From NCBI RefSeq assembly GCF_016446285.1, contig NZ_CP054140.1, positions 1,531,501 through 1,595,500 on the forward strand: a DNA stretch of 64,000 nucleotides, read 5' to 3'. Position 1 is the first letter of the stretch. Each line of letters opens with the position of its first letter. This stretch comes from Desulfobulbus oligotrophicus (GTDB lineage Bacteria > Desulfobacterota > Desulfobulbia > Desulfobulbales > Desulfobulbaceae). This document shows, piece by piece, positions 46,614-56,992 of this stretch. The notes under the pieces were generated by a model. It worked only from the letters and a program-made list of their open reading frames with translations, was not told where the DNA came from and ran no database searches. The translations under genes and the position numbers were made by a program.

Positions 46614-46868
46614 TTAAAATTGCTTGCCTTCAATATTTTTTCGTAACTGCGCGATTTCCAGACCAAGGGATACGCACTGTTTGTCGTCCATGCAGTAGTC
46701 GGCATCCGTAGTCGCCAGGTAATGGTCCAGCTTGTGCACATCTTTTTCAAGATGAACCACCCACATCTTCTCCTGTTCGTCCCAGCTCACATCGACATTC
46801 ATACCACATGCGCCGATATCAGGGTAGAGAGCCGTGATCTTGTCGCAGAGTTCTTTCTTGTCGTGCAT
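46614..46868 (-). CDS. Small conserved acidic protein, unknown
   Basis: This is an 84-residue cytoplasmic protein. A GGAG ribosome-binding site sits 7 nt before the ATG at 46868; the ATG two codons upstream is too close to it. Residues include DVSWDEQEKMWVVHLEKD and HYLATTDADYCMDDKQC with paired cysteines. I do not recognise a family. The composition and ribosome-binding site support a real gene. Confidence 0.65.
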   Translation of the reverse strand: MHDKKELCDKITALYPDIGACGMNVDVSWDEQEKMWVVHLEKDVHKLDHYLATTDADYCMDDKQCVSLGLEIAQLRKNIEGKQF

Positions 46869-47142
46869 TGTCATTCTCCTTTTCGTCGATAGGTTTGCCT
46901 TCTGCCGGTGACGCTGAACAGCCTTTTGCAGTGCGTAAACGACACCAAATTATCGTAGCCCCACTTTAACCATTTTTGGCGGAATAACCAGCGAAAAGCA
47001 GGGAAACAGGTTACTGCCGATCAGAAAATTTTGTGACAGGCATGTTTTGTGATATTCTTTTAAAGAGCCGATAAACGGAACGATGCAGATTTTTTATACG
47101 CCTCGGGCCTGTTCTTTATCAGATTATTTTCTCATTAGTGTC

Positions 47143-48288
47143 ATGATTATAAAACAGCCGGACGATAAACAGTCGCAGATAGCGTTTCTTACCGAGCTTC
47201 TTGTCCATCCTGAGGCTGACTCCACCACCAGAAAGAACATCCGGAAAGAGATCCGCCTCATGCAGGCGGGTATTAAGGGTGAGAAGGAAGCTGCCTATGA
47301 GATGAAGCTGTATTGGGGTCACTCGAAGAATTGGATGGTTCTCAACGATTTACGTATAGAACACAATGGCTTTGCCGCTCAGATAGATCATCTGCTCATA
47401 AACCGCTGGCTTGAAATGTGGGTCTGTGAGAGCAAACATTTTGCCAATAGCGTCGAGATTAATGAGCATGGCGAGTTTCTGGCGTTTTCCGGGAACAAGT
47501 CCTGCGGTATTCCTTCGCCCATTGAACAGAACAACAGACACATTCTGATCCTGCAGCGGTTTTTTGACTCCGGAGTGGTCAAGTTGCCGACTCGTCTTGG
47601 TTTTACTCTTAAGCCTGTCCTGAGAAGTCTGGTCCTGGTGTCCAAAGGTGCCAGAATCGACAGGCCAAAGAAAAAGATTGATGAATTGTCCTGTGTTGTC
47701 AAAAACGATCAGCTTTTCAAAACCATCGATAAGGCGCTGGATGAGAGTAACCCGCTCATAATGGCGAAGCTCATCGGGCAGGGAACTCTGGAAGAGGTAG
47801 CCCGGGATATCGCCGGACAGCACAAACCAATTCAGTTTAACTGGGCTGCAAGGTTCGGTCTTTCCACCATCGAAAAAATGCCTGTATCCGTTGTCTGTGA
47901 AGCCGTGCCATCCTGGCAGAAAATCACCGACTCAAAGGCCACGGCAACAGATCCGGGAACAAAACGTGCCGCTGGTGCCGCCATACTCTCTCCGGAGAAG
48001 CAGCATACCTGTCATGCCTGCGGCACAGCCATAACCGATAAGGTGGTCAGGTTCTGTCTGGGAAATATATCCAGGTTTAGCGGCAAGGTGTACTGCCTGG
48101 CCTGCCAGAAAACTGTACCTGCTGCAGGTAAATGCTCAGCTGAGCCGGCATTGAACAAGCCTGGGCAAAAACGCATCTGTCATGCCTGCGGTGTACCCCT
48201 CACCTACAGTGTGGCCAGGTTCTGCTGGACCAACACATCCAGATTTGGTGGCCTTCTGTACTGCATGGATTGTCAGAAGACGGTCTGA
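47143..48288 (+). CDS. NERD-domain nuclease-like protein with two C-terminal zinc-finger repeats
   Basis: This 381-residue protein has a NERD nuclease-related domain at residues about 35-160: GIKGEKEAAYEM, then IDHLLI and VCESKHF, which supply the Asp/Glu/Lys pattern of PD-(D/E)xK-like folds. The C-terminus holds two copies of a CHACG...VxRFC...NxSRF...YCxxCQKTV module (about residues 308-340 and 350-381), likely zinc-binding. I chose the ATG at 47143 because the family usually begins there; the frame is open to 47083. It may bind or cut nucleic acid, but no partner gene is obvious. Confidence 0.78.
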   Translation: MIIKQPDDKQSQIAFLTELLVHPEADSTTRKNIRKEIRLMQAGIKGEKEAAYEMKLYWGHSKNWMVLNDLRIEHNGFAAQIDHLLINRWLEMWVCESKHFANSVEINEHGEFLAFSGNKSCGIPSPIEQNNRHILILQRFFDSGVVKLPTRLGFTLKPVLRSLVLVSKGARIDRPKKKIDELSCVVKNDQLFKTIDKALDESNPLIMAKLIGQGTLEEVARDIAGQHKPIQFNWAARFGLSTIEKMPVSVVCEAVPSWQKITDSKATATDPGTKRAAGAAILSPEKQHTCHACGTAITDKVVRFCLGNISRFSGKVYCLACQKTVPAAGKCSAEPALNKPGQKRICHACGVPLTYSVARFCWTNTSRFGGLLYCMDCQKTV

Positions 48289-48377
48289 TCAGGCAGATAC
48301 AGGGGCAGGCCGGAGATGACCATCTTCGCCTGATATTCCAACCGGCTTACCTCAAAGTGCCGCTTGCAGCGGAAACC

Positions 48378-48896
48378 CTACAGACTGCCTGTTTTAGAAA
48401 GTCGGCCGAGAATGTTGTCCGGTACAAAGCCGGTGAGGCTTCGCTGGGTGGCCCACTGGATGGTCTTGGGGTCTCTTGCCGCCCCGGTGCAGAGGAGCTT
48501 GGGGTCTGGCGTTTTTCCGGCCCGCGCGAGATCCAGACGATCTGCATCAAAACAGGTCTGCACCGTGCTGTCGGCATGGGTTGTGGCCCTGGTGTGCAGA
48601 CTGCACGCTGTATAGAGCAGGTCAAATTCGTCATCCGGCAACTCAAAGTATTTTCCCCGATATAACCTGGCCAGCTGTGCACCCCGGGGGCCATGCTCCA
48701 TGTCCCGGCCATCTGTAAAACGGCGGCTGTCATGAAACACAGCAAACAGCCGTACCACATTAGTGCTAGCACCAGTGGACTGTGCCAGATGCAGGCCATT
48801 ATCATACACCCTGGCCCAGTGTCCCACCCCGTGCAGGCCGTTCCAGTCTACCTCAAATTGGTTTTTAACTGCTTGAATAAGTTCGATATTGATCAT
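48378..48896 (-). CDS. HD-domain phosphohydrolase-like protein
   Basis: This 172-residue protein starts MINIELIQAVKNQFEVDWNG. The metal-binding HD pattern is HGVGHWARV (His), FAVFHDSRRF (His-Asp), and SLHT (His), with LARAG ahead of the C-terminus (LDLARAGKTP). It is similar in build to small HD hydrolases; the substrate is unknown. An upstream extension to 49004 exists, but has no better start. No strong ribosome-binding site precedes either candidate. Confidence 0.75.
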   Translation of the reverse strand: MINIELIQAVKNQFEVDWNGLHGVGHWARVYDNGLHLAQSTGASTNVVRLFAVFHDSRRFTDGRDMEHGPRGAQLARLYRGKYFELPDDEFDLLYTACSLHTRATTHADSTVQTCFDADRLDLARAGKTPDPKLLCTGAARDPKTIQWATQRSLTGFVPDNILGRLSKTGSL

Positions 48897-48972
48897 GGTG
48901 TGTACGTTGTGTGTGTGGTTTGTACAGTGAGAAAATCTCTTCCGACAACCCTCCTTGTCAGGCAGCAGGGTT

Positions 48973-49155
48973 TCAGATGAACCGGTCCAGAAAAAAGAGA
49001 CCAACAGCAGGCAACAGCAGGATGATCACCACCCCCAGACAACCGCTGCTGTTGCGCGGCTGTCTCTGCTCTTTGCTCATCTCTTCAAAAAGAATGCAAT
49101 CCAGAGCCGGGTCGTCATCAAGCAGTCCGTCCGGCTCAACAGGTTCATGGTTCAT
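48973..49155 (-). CDS. Small tail-anchored membrane protein, unknown
   Basis: This 60-residue ORF has an acidic N-terminal half (MNHEPVEPDGLLDDDPALD) and one C-terminal transmembrane helix (SGCLGVVIILLLPAVGLFFL). GAGG lies about 5 nt before the ATG. It is located between the ABC permease and HD genes and could be translated from the efflux operon transcript. I do not recognise it. Confidence 0.5.
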   Translation of the reverse strand: MNHEPVEPDGLLDDDPALDCILFEEMSKEQRQPRNSSGCLGVVIILLLPAVGLFFLDRFI

Positions 49156-49213
49156 CAGATCCTCTATGGTCCAATTGCCTGGTGATGTGCCCCGTTTTTT
49201 CCTGTCAAACTGT

Positions 49214-50341
49214 TCAGGCCAGCTGGGAGATCGTCTTGCGAAAACGTTGTAAAGAGAGCATAGAGAGCAGGATACCTATGATGAACAGGGCCAGAAAGGG
49301 TTTCCACACGGTTTCAATTCCGGCCCCGCGAAACAGGATGGCCTGACCAAGTTCGACAAAATGGGTAGTTGGCACGACCTGCATTAGATCCTGCACAAGT
49401 TCGGGCATACTTTCCCGGGGCGTCCGCCCTCCGGACAGCATGTTCATGGGCATGATGGTCAGCATGAGCAACAGGCCGAACTGCGGCATACTGCGCGCAA
49501 CAGTGGCCATGTAGATCCCCATCGATGTCATGGCAAACAGGCAGAGCACCGTACCGCACAAAAAAAGCAGGATGGAACCTTCAATCGGCACCTGCAGCAA
49601 CCCGCGCACCACCAGATGAAGCGACAGTGCCGTGGCTGCCAGCACCACCAACCCCATGGCGCAGATCTTTGACGCCATGATCTCACCGGGTGTGATCGGC
49701 ATCACCAGCAGATGTTCGATCGTGCCGTGCTCACGCTCGCGGATGAGTGCAGCGCCGGTGAGGATGATGGAGAGCATGGCCACCGAGTTGATGACCTCGG
49801 CAATACTGCCGAACCAGGACTGTTCCAGGGTGGGGTTGAACCGGATGCGCAGGGCCAGATCCACAGGCAGTGCCTCTGTGCTGCGATAACGATGAACAAA
49901 TTCGTTGATCTCGGCAAGGACAACCTGCTGGATATAGCTGTTGCCGGTAAAGGCCTGACTCATGCGGGTAGCATCGATGTTCAGCTGGATTTCCGGGTTG
50001 CGCGATGCCAGCACATCACGTTGAAAATTCGGGGGAATATTCAGAACAAACGTAAACTCGCCACGGTCCATGCCCGGGTCGGTCTCACGCTGGGTAATCA
50101 TCTTCGGCCGCGTGAACTCCGGCGGATAAAAGGCTGAGCTGATGCGGGCGGACAGGGGTGAGTTGTCCTCGTCCACAATGGCTATGGCGGCGTTGTGCAT
50201 GGTTTCCGGCTGCGAGGTGGCCGCAGTATAGATCGAGACTGTGAACACGTAGAAGATGAGGATCATCATCATCGGGTCGCGGGCCAGGCTCCAGAGTTCC
50301 TTGCGGCCGAGACGGAAAACATTTTTAAGTGTCCGCGTCAT
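49214..50341 (-). CDS. ABC-2 transporter permease (YhhJ-like)
   Basis: This 375-residue permease begins MTRTLKNVFRLGRKELWSLA. An N-terminal helix, a large periplasmic domain and five C-terminal helices follow, the ABC2_membrane_3 layout. The segment EREHGTIEHLLVMPITPGEI is diagnostic. I place the start at 50341, one base past the stop of the fused ABC gene. The first ATG upstream runs into a stop. It is the last of four efflux genes. Confidence 0.9.
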   Translation of the reverse strand: MTRTLKNVFRLGRKELWSLARDPMMMILIFYVFTVSIYTAATSQPETMHNAAIAIVDEDNSPLSARISSAFYPPEFTRPKMITQRETDPGMDRGEFTFVLNIPPNFQRDVLASRNPEIQLNIDATRMSQAFTGNSYIQQVVLAEINEFVHRYRSTEALPVDLALRIRFNPTLEQSWFGSIAEVINSVAMLSIILTGAALIREREHGTIEHLLVMPITPGEIMASKICAMGLVVLAATALSLHLVVRGLLQVPIEGSILLFLCGTVLCLFAMTSMGIYMATVARSMPQFGLLLMLTIMPMNMLSGGRTPRESMPELVQDLMQVVPTTHFVELGQAILFRGAGIETVWKPFLALFIIGILLSMLSLQRFRKTISQLA

Positions 50342-50342
50342 G

Positions 50343-53093
50343 TCATTTCTCCTGTTTGCGCAGCAGCGCAACGGCTGTGCCGAGGATGACAGGTACGGCG
50401 GCTGCCAGCGGCCACAGCGCACTGTGCAGGTCGGAGAACACCAGGGCTTTGTTGAAGACACCGCGGCTGATGATGAACATGTGGGTTGCCGGATACACTT
50501 CACCGGCCAGACGGCTCAAGCCTTCCATGGCAGATACAGGGTTCAGAAGCCCGGCCAGCTGAACAGCGGGCAGCATTGTGCCGATCATTGCAAAGAACAT
50601 GGCCGCGATCTGACTGCGGGTGGCTGTGGAGGCAAGCAGCCCCATGCCTGTGGAGATGATGCAAAAGAGCAGGGTGGCTGCAGTCAGGGTCGGAAAACTG
50701 CCCTTGATCGGTACACCAAAGACGGTTACTGCCAGAAGGCTCATGCAGAAGAAGTTGATCATGGCCAGGAAAACGTAGGGCAGTTGTTTGCCGATCAAGA
50801 ATTCAGTCCGCGTCACCGGGGTGACGTAGAGGTTGATGATGGAGCCCAGCTCTTTTTCGCGGACCACTGCCAACGCGGTGAGCATGGCAGGCAGCATCAG
50901 CAGCAGCAGCGGAATAACCGCTGGTACCATGGCAGGCAGACTTTTTACGTCGGGGTTGTAGCGGTAGCGATCCTGGATAGTGGCATTGGGCATGGCACCT
51001 GTTCCCAGGCGTTCCTGTGCCTGCATGGCCAGCCAGTGGCGATGCAGGCCCTGTACATAGCCTTGCACAGTCTCGGCACGCTGCGGCATGGCGCCATCAA
51101 CCCAGGCACCGATCTCCACCTTCCTGCCGCGCATCACGTCTCGCCCGAACCCCGGTGGTATTTCTATGGCCAGCGAGATCTTGCCGCGTCGCATGCGTTG
51201 ATCAAGATCCTGATAATCCACCAGGGGCGGTTGTTCAATAAAGTAGCGTGAACCGGAGATATTGAGCGCATAGTTGTGACTTACGGTTGTCTGGTCGCGG
51301 TCCAGCACTGCATAGCGCAGATCCTCCACATCCATGGTAATGCCGAACCCCATGACAAACATAAGCAGCAGTGAACCGACCAGGGCCAGGGTTGCCCGCA
51401 CCGGATCCCGCTGGAGTTCAAGCGTCTCACGCCAGGTGTAGCTGAGCAGTCGCTGCAAACTGAAGCGTTGGTGTCGGGCCGGGGGCTCATCAGCACCGGT
51501 GAGCACTACCTGCCCGTTGTCCGGACGTTGTCCCTGCTCCTCCGGTTGCGTCTCACCTTCAGCTTCAAGCAGATAGCCGATGAACGCATCCTCCAGGGTT
51601 GCCGCCCCGCGTTTTTTCACCAGATTGGTCGGGGTGTCGCTGTCAAGCACCTTGCCGGCATGCATCATGGACATGCGATCACAACGTTCGGCCTCGTTCA
51701 TGAAGTGGGTGGAGATAAAGATCGTGACCTTATCCCGACGCGACAGCTCGATGAGCAGTCGCCAGAAGTTGTCGCGGGCCACCGGATCGACTCCGGAGGT
51801 GGGCTCGTCCAGGATCAGCAGCTCGGGTTTGTGGACCATGGCCACGGCCAGAGACAACCGCTGTCGCATGCCGAGCGGGATGGATGCCGGCAGGCGATCA
51901 AGGATCTGTGTCAGGGCAAAGCGCTCGGCCATTTCCGCCACCCGAGCCGCAACCTCTTGTTCCGGAACATGGAACAGCTGGGCATGCAGTACCAGGTTCT
52001 GCTTCACGGTCAGCTCATTGTACAGGGAAAACGCCTGCGACATGTAGCCGACCCGTCGCCGGGTATCGATATCTTTGGGGTCAACCGCATGACCAAACAG
52101 CCAGGCCCGACCCTCGGAAGCCGGTAGCAGTCCGGTCAGCATCTTCATGGTGGTGGTCTTGCCACATCCATTGGAGCCCAGAAAACCGAAGATCTCACCG
52201 CGACGGATGCGAAAGGACACGTTGTTCACTGCGGTGAAATCACCAAAACGAATGGTCAGCCCCCTGGCCTCAATGGCAATGTCGTCCTCATCCACTGCCA
52301 GCGGAGGGATCACCACCGGCACATGCCCCTGTTTTTTGTCCTCCGGCAGCAGACGGATAAAGGCCTCTTCAAGGTTGGTGCTCTGTGTGCGTTCCAGCAA
52401 CTCAGCCGGTCGGCCTGTCGCCAGAATCCGGCCGTCATCCATGGCCACCAGCCAGTCAAAACGCTGGGCTTCATCCATGTAGGCGGTTGCCACCACCACG
52501 CTCATGGATGGCCGTTCAAGACGGATGCGATCGATCAGCTCCCAGAACTGCCGGCGGGCCAATGGGTCCACGCCGGTTGTGGGCTCGTCAAGCAGCAGGA
52601 AGTCCGGATCATGGATAAGCGCGCAACACAGACCGAGCTTCTGTTTCATGCCGCCGGACAACTTGCCTGCCGGACGTGAGAGAAATGGAAAAAGACCGGT
52701 GCTGTGTGTCAGATCATCGATCCGGCGCCTGCGCTCTTTGGCATCATGACCGAACAGCCGGGCAAAGAACTGCAGATTCTCTTCAACCGACAGAGTGGGA
52801 TAGAGATTTTTCCCCAGGCCCTGGGGCATGTAGGCAATGCGCGGACAGACTGTATCGCGATGGCGTTTTTTTGCCATATCACCGCCCAGTACTTCAACTG
52901 TGCCTGTTTGAATGATGCGTGCGCCTGACAGCAGGGACAGTAAGCTGGACTTGCCCACACCGTCGGGACCGATGATGCCGACCATGCAGGCGGCAGGTAT
53001 GTTCAGGCTGATAGTGTCAAGTGCAGCGGTGTCCCCGTAGTGCAGACTCACCTGCGTAAGGCGGGCAACGCCGGTTGCCGGCAGTTCTGGCAT
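50343..53093 (-). CDS. Fused ABC transporter: two ATPase domains plus permease (RbbA/YhiH-like)
   Basis: This 916-residue fusion has ATPase 1 (about 10-235) with Walker [10 protein letters not shown], signature [10 protein letters not shown] and Walker [12 protein letters not shown]. ATPase 2 (about 275-500) has GSNGCGKTT and [12 protein letters not shown], but its signature is altered to [10 protein letters not shown]. The rest is an ABC-2 permease with a periplasmic insert and [20 protein letters not shown]. It would export a drug-like or other small substrate with the adjacent adaptor and outer-membrane channel. Stop and start codons touch those of its neighbours. Confidence 0.92.
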   Translation of the reverse strand: MPELPATGVARLTQVSLHYGDTAALDTISLNIPAACMVGIIGPDGVGKSSLLSLLSGARIIQTGTVEVLGGDMAKKRHRDTVCPRIAYMPQGLGKNLYPTLSVEENLQFFARLFGHDAKERRRRIDDLTHSTGLFPFLSRPAGKLSGGMKQKLGLCCALIHDPDFLLLDEPTTGVDPLARRQFWELIDRIRLERPSMSVVVATAYMDEAQRFDWLVAMDDGRILATGRPAELLERTQSTNLEEAFIRLLPEDKKQGHVPVVIPPLAVDEDDIAIEARGLTIRFGDFTAVNNVSFRIRRGEIFGFLGSNGCGKTTTMKMLTGLLPASEGRAWLFGHAVDPKDIDTRRRVGYMSQAFSLYNELTVKQNLVLHAQLFHVPEQEVAARVAEMAERFALTQILDRLPASIPLGMRQRLSLAVAMVHKPELLILDEPTSGVDPVARDNFWRLLIELSRRDKVTIFISTHFMNEAERCDRMSMMHAGKVLDSDTPTNLVKKRGAATLEDAFIGYLLEAEGETQPEEQGQRPDNGQVVLTGADEPPARHQRFSLQRLLSYTWRETLELQRDPVRATLALVGSLLLMFVMGFGITMDVEDLRYAVLDRDQTTVSHNYALNISGSRYFIEQPPLVDYQDLDQRMRRGKISLAIEIPPGFGRDVMRGRKVEIGAWVDGAMPQRAETVQGYVQGLHRHWLAMQAQERLGTGAMPNATIQDRYRYNPDVKSLPAMVPAVIPLLLLMLPAMLTALAVVREKELGSIINLYVTPVTRTEFLIGKQLPYVFLAMINFFCMSLLAVTVFGVPIKGSFPTLTAATLLFCIISTGMGLLASTATRSQIAAMFFAMIGTMLPAVQLAGLLNPVSAMEGLSRLAGEVYPATHMFIISRGVFNKALVFSDLHSALWPLAAAVPVILGTAVALLRKQEK

Positions 53094-53096
53094 GCC

Positions 53097-54182
53097 TTAC
53101 TCCGTAAATCGTGAGGAGAGCTGTGCCGGCCATTTTGTCTGCGGATCGAGTTTGACCCAGGCTTCACCCGGCAGACCGGTTTTGACGTGTTCCAGGTGTT
53201 TGTGCAGCAGTGCGGGCGGGATCTGCGCCTTGATACGGAACATCAATTTCTGGCGTTCCGAGGCAGTTTCCACGGTCTTTGGTGTGAACTGGGCTGTGCT
53301 GGAGACAAAGGACACAGTTGCCGGAATCGGGATGTCAGGAGCGGCGTCCAGAACAAGACGAACCTCGGTGCCAAGAGCCAGACGACCCGCAGCCTCACTG
53401 GGCAGAAAGAAGGTCATGTACACATCGGACAGATCGATGACGTTCAGGACACGACCGCCGGCCCCCAGCACTTCGCCGGGTTGTGCCACACGAAACTGAA
53501 CACGGCCGTCGCGCGGGCTTTTCAGTTCGTTGTCACGGATATCGACCTCGACCTTGGCCACCGAAGCCGTGGCTGCCTTCACCGCCGCGGTTGCACCGAT
53601 CAGCTGAGCTTCAGCTGCCTTGATCGCGGCAACAGCAGCTTCGGCCTGGGCACGGGTGGCTGCCAGGGCTGCCTGGGCGCCGAGAACCGCTGCCCGGTCA
53701 TCGTCCACCTCCTGAACTGAGGCCGCGCCTTCCCTGGAAAGTGTTTCCGAACGGACCAGACGTCGCTTCGCTGCATCCAGCTCGGCTTCCCGCTGAGCAA
53801 CAAGCGCCTGTGCGGCTGTGGCATCGCTTTTGCGCAGTGCAACCTGGGCCTCTGCTGCCGCCACATTGGTTTCGGTCTGGTGCAGAGATGCTGCAGCCTC
53901 ATCCTGCTGGGCAATTAAGCTGTCGATATCCATCTTCACAAGCGTCTGACCGGCACGAATAAAGTCGCCTTCATTGACCAGAATGTCGCTGATCCGACCC
54001 GACAGCTTGGTGGAGATATCGATTTCAGTGGCCTCAATCCGGCCGTTGCCTTTAATAAAGCCGGCTTCATGGTTGGAGTTGATATACTGCTGCCGGCCCC
54101 ACCATGCCGCGATACACAGGACTGCGACAATGAGGATAGCGGTGATGATACGGTTGAGGGAAAAAGATCTCTTGGTACTCAT
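53097..54182 (-). CDS. HlyD-family membrane-fusion adaptor (YhiI-like)
   Basis: This 361-residue periplasmic adaptor has an N-terminal membrane anchor (about 10-29). Its first barrel strand is EATEIDISTKLSGRISDI. A long Ala/Gln-rich coiled-coil hairpin (about 80-215) and the second barrel follow, with SPRDGRVQFRVAQPGEVLG. It links the inner-membrane ABC transporter to the NodT-type channel. Its ATG overlaps the channel stop by 4 bp. Confidence 0.92.
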   Translation of the reverse strand: MSTKRSFSLNRIITAILIVAVLCIAAWWGRQQYINSNHEAGFIKGNGRIEATEIDISTKLSGRISDILVNEGDFIRAGQTLVKMDIDSLIAQQDEAAASLHQTETNVAAAEAQVALRKSDATAAQALVAQREAELDAAKRRLVRSETLSREGAASVQEVDDDRAAVLGAQAALAATRAQAEAAVAAIKAAEAQLIGATAAVKAATASVAKVEVDIRDNELKSPRDGRVQFRVAQPGEVLGAGGRVLNVIDLSDVYMTFFLPSEAAGRLALGTEVRLVLDAAPDIPIPATVSFVSSTAQFTPKTVETASERQKLMFRIKAQIPPALLHKHLEHVKTGLPGEAWVKLDPQTKWPAQLSSRFTE

Positions 54183-55693
54183 GGCCTGTTCAGAGGTTGG
54201 GTTGAAGGAGCCTGGTTGTCTGTTGGCGCGGCAGAGGCGGCAAGATCGCTACCACCACCCAGAGCGCTGTACATGGTAACCTGGTTTGAAAGCAGGGCGC
54301 GGCGTGTCTGCACCACCTGCTGTTCTGCGTCCAGAAGGCTGCGTTCGGCATCCAGGACTTCCAGATAGGTGGCGGAGCCGTTGTCGTAGCGCAGTTGTGC
54401 CAGCCGTGCACGTTCGGTCTGGGCAGCCCGGCTGATCAGCTGGACGTCGAGTTGTTCGCGAAGCCGGAGGCGTATTGCCAGGGTGTCTGCTACTTCGCGA
54501 AACGCGCTCTGAATGGTTTGTTCATACTCGGCGACTGCCATGTCACGCCGGATTTCCGACAGTTCGAGGTCTGCCCTGCGCCTGCCGGCATCAAAGATGG
54601 GCAGGGAGATGGTGGGCGCAAAGGTCCAGGACCTGCTGCCCGATCTGAACAGGCCGTCCAGCTCCGCGCTGGCGGAGCCAAGGCTGCCTGTCAGGGCAAT
54701 ACGCGGGAAAAACGCGGCCCGGGCGGCACCGATATTGGCATTGGCGGCACGCAGGCGGTGCTCGGCGGCGATGATGTCGGGGCGGTTGGTCAACAGTTCG
54801 GCAGGGAGGCCGGGCTGCAGATCAGCAAAGACCGTTGTCTGGTCAGAGGATGCCTGTTGCGGCGGCAGATCCGAATCTCCGCCGACCAGAAATCGCAGGG
54901 TATTGAGCTGCACATCCCGCTGCTGTTCGAGTTGTGCCCACTGTGTCTGCGCCTGTGTCAACAGGGTCTGCACCTGAGTGACATCCAGTTTTGAAGTGGA
55001 GCCGACTTCATAGCGGCGCTGGAAAATACGGTACGATTTTTCACGGCTGTCAACGCTCTGGCGTACGATCTGCACGCGTTCATCGAGTTCGCGCAGGGTC
55101 AGGTAACTGTTTGCAACCTCGGCGATCAGAGCGACGCGGGCAGCCTGTCTGCCGGCTTCCGTTGCCAGCCAGCTCTCCAGAGCCGCACCTTCCAGGCTGC
55201 GTACCCGTCCCCACAGATCCAGTTCCCAGGTGGTCAGGCCGAGCTCTGCCCGATATTCGCTACCGGTTGTGGCCTGGCCCATGGGACTCAGGTCTGCCGG
55301 TACCCGGGAGCGTGCTCCCCGGCCATCCACATTGATCTGCGGAAACCGTTCACTGCGTTGAATGCGATAGGCGGAGCGGGCCTCATCCACGCGCAAAATG
55401 GCCATGCGCAGGTCGCGATTGTTCTCCAGCGCCAGCTGGAGAAGTCGAATCAGGGTCGGATCGTTAAAGTACTCCTGCCAGGCCAACTCAGGGACAGGTG
55501 TACTGTGCGCTTCGGGTGACGCCATTGGATACGTTTGGGGCACAGGGGCGTCGGGTCTAGTGTAGGCAGGTGCCATGGAGGTGCAACCGGGCAGGACAGC
55601 AAGTGTGAAGATCATCAACACAACAGTCAGCCAAGGCAAACCGCAGCTGTGATGCATGTGTTTCCGCAAGGGGGAAGAGGTCTGGGTAGTCAT
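54179..55693 (-). CDS. NodT-family outer-membrane efflux lipoprotein
   Basis: This 504-residue TolC-like channel has a signal peptide with lipobox (LAVLPGCTSMAPAYTRP), two repeated helical regions and DVTQVQTLLTQAQTQWAQ in the coiled coil. It starts at the ATG at 55693; another ATG 36 bp later is also possible. It is the first gene of the four-gene tripartite exporter. Pairing with RbbA-type ABC genes gives a complete inner-to-outer-membrane route. Confidence 0.92.
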   Translation of the reverse strand: MTTQTSSPLRKHMHHSCGLPWLTVVLMIFTLAVLPGCTSMAPAYTRPDAPVPQTYPMASPEAHSTPVPELAWQEYFNDPTLIRLLQLALENNRDLRMAILRVDEARSAYRIQRSERFPQINVDGRGARSRVPADLSPMGQATTGSEYRAELGLTTWELDLWGRVRSLEGAALESWLATEAGRQAARVALIAEVANSYLTLRELDERVQIVRQSVDSREKSYRIFQRRYEVGSTSKLDVTQVQTLLTQAQTQWAQLEQQRDVQLNTLRFLVGGDSDLPPQQASSDQTTVFADLQPGLPAELLTNRPDIIAAEHRLRAANANIGAARAAFFPRIALTGSLGSASAELDGLFRSGSRSWTFAPTISLPIFDAGRRRADLELSEIRRDMAVAEYEQTIQSAFREVADTLAIRLRLREQLDVQLISRAAQTERARLAQLRYDNGSATYLEVLDAERSLLDAEQQVVQTRRALLSNQVTMYSALGGGSDLAASAAPTDNQAPSTQPLNRP

Positions 55694-56018
55694 CTGGTTT
55701 ATTTTTGCTGGTACGACAGTATACTCATCGTTTCCTTGTGCCGGAGGAGACTTGGGGCGGTGACCATGAGAACAAAGCTGCACAGCACTCTGCAGAGTGA
55801 AGGGGCCGCAGCAGCCGGCAGACCTCAGCATTTTTTCCGGGTAGGCAGCAGGCAGTCAACCGGCTCGTGACCCTGCCATAATACGCCTGATTGGCCTTTT
55901 TTGCAAACACTGGTCTGTGGAAGAGGCTGGAGAACGTTGCCATGGAATGCTGCTGCACATCATGCCCCTGTGTTGTGCCAACCCCCGATACAACAAGTTG
56001 CTCTGTCTCTGCGCAGAT

Positions 56019-56978
56019 TCAGCGTAGGGCCCAGCGCACCATCCACATACCCGGCAGCATGGGCAGCCATAAGGTAAACCCGCGCAACAGCAGGGTTGCC
56101 GTCAGTGCGGCCTCCACCGGCACGCCCATGACGCCCAGCATCCCCACGCAGGTTGCCTCGAAACTGCCTAAACCCAGGGGAATCGGCCCGATGGTGGCAA
56201 CCATGGAGGCGAGCACAAAACACGGGAAAACAGCCCAGATCGAGACCGGTATGCCGACGACCTGCAGCATCACCCAGAGGGTGGCGCTATCGAGGAGGAA
56301 AACCGAAAGGTGCAGCAAGGTGGCGATTATCATGAGCAACGGCTTGTGCATCAGTTCGTCGGGCGCATCGGCAACATCGTGCATAAGTTGCTTCAGGCCG
56401 GGGGTATGTTGCAGTATCTTCGGCAACTCTTGATACTGCAGATTTCGCAGCCAGAGCGCACCGGTGGGGATACCGGCGGCTACCAGGGAAAAAACAATGA
56501 CCACCGCCACAATCCAGACATGGACCGCATGATAGAAGTGCAACAACCCAAGGGTTGCCAGCGCGGCAATCAGATAGGCCCCATAGTAGGCCACCAGACT
56601 CAGCAGCAGGGTGGCCATGCACAGCTGATTGGGAATTCCGCGGTGATTGAGGGCTGCCATAAAAAACGCGGTTCCACTGATGCCGCCGCTGGGTACGGCC
56701 TGATCGGAAAACAATTTGGCAATGCCCAGTGGAATGAGGGGCAGCAGGGGATAGTGCGTCCCGGCGACGCGCAGAGACAGATACCAGACTGCGGCCACGC
56801 AGAGATAGGTGGTCAGCTGCAGAAAAAGTGCTGCCACCAGCCAGACCGGCTCAGCCCTGCGCACAAGGTGCACGAAATTCTCCAGCTCCCCGATATGGGT
56901 GACCGCGAGTATCAATCCCGCCAGAAGCAGCAGGCCGGGCAGCCGGTTCTTCAGCTTCTGCAGCAGAGACTGTTGCAT
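56019..56978 (-). CDS. Lysylphosphatidylglycerol synthase-type flippase-like membrane protein (YbhN/UPF0104)
   Basis: This 319-residue protein has about eight transmembrane helices. The family region FSDQAVPSGGISGTAFFM and the final GLGSFEATCVGMLGVMGVP are typical of UPF0104/LPG_synthase_TM. GGAG lies 9 nt before the ATG at 56978; a GTG 15 bp earlier overlaps the stop of the Mg2+ ATPase gene. It is probably coupled to that ATPase. The function of family members varies; lipid transport or modification is possible. Confidence 0.82.
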   Translation of the reverse strand: MQQSLLQKLKNRLPGLLLLAGLILAVTHIGELENFVHLVRRAEPVWLVAALFLQLTTYLCVAAVWYLSLRVAGTHYPLLPLIPLGIAKLFSDQAVPSGGISGTAFFMAALNHRGIPNQLCMATLLLSLVAYYGAYLIAALATLGLLHFYHAVHVWIVAVVIVFSLVAAGIPTGALWLRNLQYQELPKILQHTPGLKQLMHDVADAPDELMHKPLLMIIATLLHLSVFLLDSATLWVMLQVVGIPVSIWAVFPCFVLASMVATIGPIPLGLGSFEATCVGMLGVMGVPVEAALTATLLLRGFTLWLPMLPGMWMVRWALR

Positions 56979-56992
56979 AGAGACCGGCTCCA

